Source of the DNA: Sporohalobacter salinus
Lineage (GTDB): Bacteria > Bacillota > Halanaerobiia > Halobacteroidales > Acetohalobiaceae
Direction of reading: 5' to 3'
DNA length: 64,000 bases
NCBI RefSeq assembly: GCF_016908635.1
Contig: NZ_JAFBEG010000001.1
Span: forward strand, 186,001 to 250,000
Below, one piece after another: positions 61,704 to 64,000 of the stretch. Under the pieces are notes generated by a model that was not told the DNA's origin, made no database searches, and was given only the letters and a program-made list of their open reading frames with translations. A program made the position numbers and the translations under genes. Each line of letters opens with the position of its first letter. Position 1 is the first letter of the stretch.

Positions 61704-63128
61704 ATGAAAAAAAGATTTATTGGTCAAATACAAAGAATTGGCAAGGCATTAATGTTACCTATTGCAGTTTTACCTGCTGCAGCTTTATTGTTAAGGTTAG
61801 GGGCTGGTGATGTTTTAGGAATACCATTTGTAGAAGCGGCTGGAGCAGCTATATTTAATAATTTAGCATTATTATTTGGGATAGGTGTAGCAATTGGTAT
61901 ATCTTTTGATGGTTCTGGGGCAGCGGGTTTAGCGGGGGCAGTTGGATATTTTGTAATTACTGAAGGAGCTAAATCAATTAATACAGATATTAATATGGGG
62001 GTTTTAGCGGGGATTATTGCTGGACTTGTGGCTGGAGCACTATATAATCAGTTCTATGACATAGATTTACCAGATTATTTAGGTTTTTTTGCTGGTAAAA
62101 GGTTTGTTCCAATTATCACTGGAGCTTCATGTGTATTACTAGCTGGAATATTTGGCTATGTTTGGCCTCCAATTCAGATTGTTATTGAGATAGTAGGTAA
62201 TTGGATTATTGGAGCAGGTGCATTAGGTGTTTTTGTTTATGGAGTTTTAAATAGATCGTTAATACCATTAGGATTACATCATGTTATGAATAGCTTTATT
62301 TGGTTTGTATTTGGTGAATATACTAATGAAGCTGGTAAAGTAGTAACTGGTGATTTGTCAAGATTTTTTGCTGGTGATCCTAATGCAGGTAGTTTCATGG
62401 CAGGGTTTTATCCAATCATGATGTTTGGTTTACCTGCGGCTGCATTAGCTATGTATCATACTGCAGAATCTAAAGATAAAAAAGAAGTATCAGGGGTTTT
62501 ATTTAGTATGGCATTTACTTCATTTTTGACTGGGATTACAGAACCACTAGAATTTAGTTTTGTATTTTTAGCGCCATTTTTATATTTGATTCATTCATTA
62601 TTAAGCGGAGTTTCAATGGCGGTTACTTATGTGTTGGGTATTAAGCATGGTTTTGGGTTTTCTGCTGGAGCAATTGATTATTTCTTAAATTATGGTTTAG
62701 CTACTAAACCTTTTTTATTGATTCCAATAGGAATTGTAACTTCTACTGTCTATTACTTTTTATTTAAATTTGTAATTCAAAAGTTTGATTTGCCAACTCC
62801 AGGAAGGGTAGGATCAGATGAGATAGAAAATGATATGAGTGTTATGCCAGATAAACACCAAGATTCTGTTGATGGAAGTATAGATAAAGCGAAAAGTTAC
62901 ATTAACTATTTGGGTGGGGCAGATAATTTGGAGACAGTAGGAGCTTGTATTACTAGATTAAGGTTAACCGTTGAAGACACTAATAAGATTGATGAAAGTG
63001 GGCTAAAAAAGTTAGATGCCACAGAGGTGATTAAGTTAGATGAAGAAACTGTTCAGGTTGTAGTTGGTACTAAAGCAGAAAAGGTTGCAATTTCTATTAA
63101 TGAAGAATTAAATAATAGACAGCAATAA
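61704..63128 (+). CDS. nagE: PTS EIICB, N-acetylglucosamine type
   Basis: 474 residues. EIIC domain (about 1-370) with about ten membrane segments, LMLPIAVLPAAALLLRLG, RSLIPLGLHHVMNSFIWF and ITEPLEFSFVFLAPFLYLIHSLL; EIIB domain (about 390-470) with phosphorylated Cys415 in VGACITRLRL. No EIIA domain, so an EIIA must come from elsewhere. It imports and phosphorylates GlcNAc (or MurNAc). GGGGAG precedes ATG. Confidence 0.92.
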   Translation: MKKRFIGQIQRIGKALMLPIAVLPAAALLLRLGAGDVLGIPFVEAAGAAIFNNLALLFGIGVAIGISFDGSGAAGLAGAVGYFVITEGAKSINTDINMGVLAGIIAGLVAGALYNQFYDIDLPDYLGFFAGKRFVPIITGASCVLLAGIFGYVWPPIQIVIEIVGNWIIGAGALGVFVYGVLNRSLIPLGLHHVMNSFIWFVFGEYTNEAGKVVTGDLSRFFAGDPNAGSFMAGFYPIMMFGLPAAALAMYHTAESKDKKEVSGVLFSMAFTSFLTGITEPLEFSFVFLAPFLYLIHSLLSGVSMAVTYVLGIKHGFGFSAGAIDYFLNYGLATKPFLLIPIGIVTSTVYYFLFKFVIQKFDLPTPGRVGSDEIENDMSVMPDKHQDSVDGSIDKAKSYINYLGGADNLETVGACITRLRLTVEDTNKIDESGLKKLDATEVIKLDEETVQVVVGTKAEKVAISINEELNNRQQ

Positions 63129-63147
63129 GTATATTGGAGGTAAGATA

Positions 63148-63879
63148 ATGAGATTGCAAGTTTTAGAAGATTATGAAGAAATGAGTGTTAAAGCTGCTAG
63201 TATTGTTGCTAGCCAAGTTACCTTAAAGCCGAATTCTAATTTAGGATTGGCTACAGGATCTACTCCTTTAGGTATGTATAATAATTTAATTAGAATGTAT
63301 AAAAAAAATTTAATTAACTTTGAGGAAGTGGTTACTTTTAATTTAGATGAGTATGTAGGATTGCCTGCTGATCATCCTCAAAGTTATCATTATTATATGT
63401 TTGATAACTTTTTTGATAAAGTAAATATTCCCCCAGAAAAAATATATATTCCTTCGGGAGTAGGAGATAATTTAAAGCAAATTTGTAAAAAATATGATCA
63501 AAGCATTAATAGTCATGGAGGGATCGATTTACAAGTTCTAGGGATTGGGAAGAATGGTCATATTGGATTTAATGAACCAGATAATAAATTAAGAACAAAT
63601 ACCCATGTTGTAAAATTAACAGAAGAGACTATTAATGATAATAGCCGATTTTTTGATTCAATAGATGATGTTCCTAAAAAAGCAATTTCAATGGGAATGA
63701 GTTCAATTATGAAGTCTAAAAAAATCCTATTATTAGCTAGTGGAGAACAAAAAGCAGAAGCAATTAAAAAAGCAATAAATGGAGAAATTACAACAGAACA
63801 TCCTGCTTCACTATTGCAATTGCACTCAGATGTTACTATTTTAGTTGATAAGGATGCAGCTAAATTGTTAAATGGATAA
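63148..63879 (+). CDS. nagB: glucosamine-6-phosphate deaminase
   Basis: 243 residues, standard length. LATGSTPLGMYNNLI (phosphate loop), TFNLDEYVGLPADHPQSYHYYM with catalytic Asp, GIGKNGHIGFNEP with His and Glu of the active site, and the C-terminal ALKKA-type helix (EAIKKAINGE). It converts glucosamine-6-phosphate to fructose-6-phosphate and ammonia. It ends the nag operon. Confidence 0.97.
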   Translation: MRLQVLEDYEEMSVKAASIVASQVTLKPNSNLGLATGSTPLGMYNNLIRMYKKNLINFEEVVTFNLDEYVGLPADHPQSYHYYMFDNFFDKVNIPPEKIYIPSGVGDNLKQICKKYDQSINSHGGIDLQVLGIGKNGHIGFNEPDNKLRTNTHVVKLTEETINDNSRFFDSIDDVPKKAISMGMSSIMKSKKILLLASGEQKAEAIKKAINGEITTEHPASLLQLHSDVTILVDKDAAKLLNG

Positions 63880-63952
63880 TAAGAGGTGTGTTTTTAATGT
63901 GATTTTATATTAGGAAATACTAGGGAGAAAACAGTTATAATTTAGATGAGAT

Positions 63953-63988
63953 AAAAAGCAAGAAGCTGACAGCTTCTTGCTTTTTATT
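63953..63988 (+). terminator. terminator of the nag operon
   Basis: Fifteen-base perfect arms AAAAAGCAAGAAGCT (63953-63967) and AGCTTCTTGCTTTTT (63971-63985), loop GAC, then T-rich. Confidence 0.95.
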
Positions 63989-64000
63989 AGACTTATCTTT

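Noticed and set aside
1-64000. CRISPR arrays, tRNA and rRNA genes, insertion sequences
   Set aside because: No regularly spaced repeats, cloverleaf-like genes, rRNA segments or transposase frames were seen on reading both strands.

Overview
The window is low-GC (very AT-rich spacers, strong AGGAGG ribosome sites, frequent TTG/GTG starts) and reads as a chromosomal segment of an anaerobic, probably halophilic Firmicute, most likely of the Halanaerobiales (Halobacteroidaceae-like). This is inferred from acidic proteins, ferredoxin-rich redox enzymes, arginine deiminase fermentation, an ORP-type MinD/NifX/Mrp cluster, GerM and spore-coat-like proteins and the absence of respiratory genes. No rRNA, tRNA, CRISPR array or intact insertion sequence was seen.

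Layout. 1-1687: end of etfB and a ferredoxin-fused etfA. 2160-6937: a CBS-PAS sigma-54 activator, a YtcJ-type amidohydrolase and a convergent 2-hydroxyacid dehydrogenase. 7175-14839: nitrogen assimilation: asnB, a decayed nadE, then a five-gene split (archaeal-type) glutamate synthase operon behind a Fur-box-like palindrome. 15012-25157: an IclR/KdgR-type regulator and a TRAP transporter plus aldonate operon (DctPQM, RpiB-like, dehydrogenase, KDG kinase, KDPG aldolase, D-galactonate dehydratase, IlvD/Edd dehydratase) with two matching operator palindromes. 25284-29751: fxsA and a convergent operon of a hydantoinase/oxoprolinase, a histone-deacetylase-like hydrolase with a zinc ribbon and UvsE.

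29917-33005: a soluble globin-coupled chemoreceptor, CheX, and three small Sm/SH3-like paralogues of unknown role. 33268-42687: arginine metabolism: a TrmB regulator divergent from arcA-arcB-arcC, an M29-like aminopeptidase and a YfcC-type carrier, then argR-argS. 43069-52393: pgi, an M23 peptidase with LysM repeats, a DRTGG/CBS-ATPase/DRTGG/PHP/ATPase regulatory module of the kind usually beside [FeFe]-hydrogenase genes, a 53-residue zinc-ribbon protein, an AMIN-amidase and a GerM protein. 52394-53471 is a decay zone (GntR remnant, frameshifted EamA transporter). 54270-58652: a Fur-family regulator followed by an ORP-like cluster (two NifX-like, two MinD-ferredoxin ATPases, Mrp, DUF5320 protein); three promoters here share an identical 13-base block. 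58891-63879: a NagR-type regulator with murQ-nagA-nagE-nagB for amino-sugar and cell-wall recycling, behind a dyad operator.

Most operons end in clear hairpins. Several starts have been moved downstream from the longest open frame because the ribosome site or a catalytic N-terminal cysteine fixes them.
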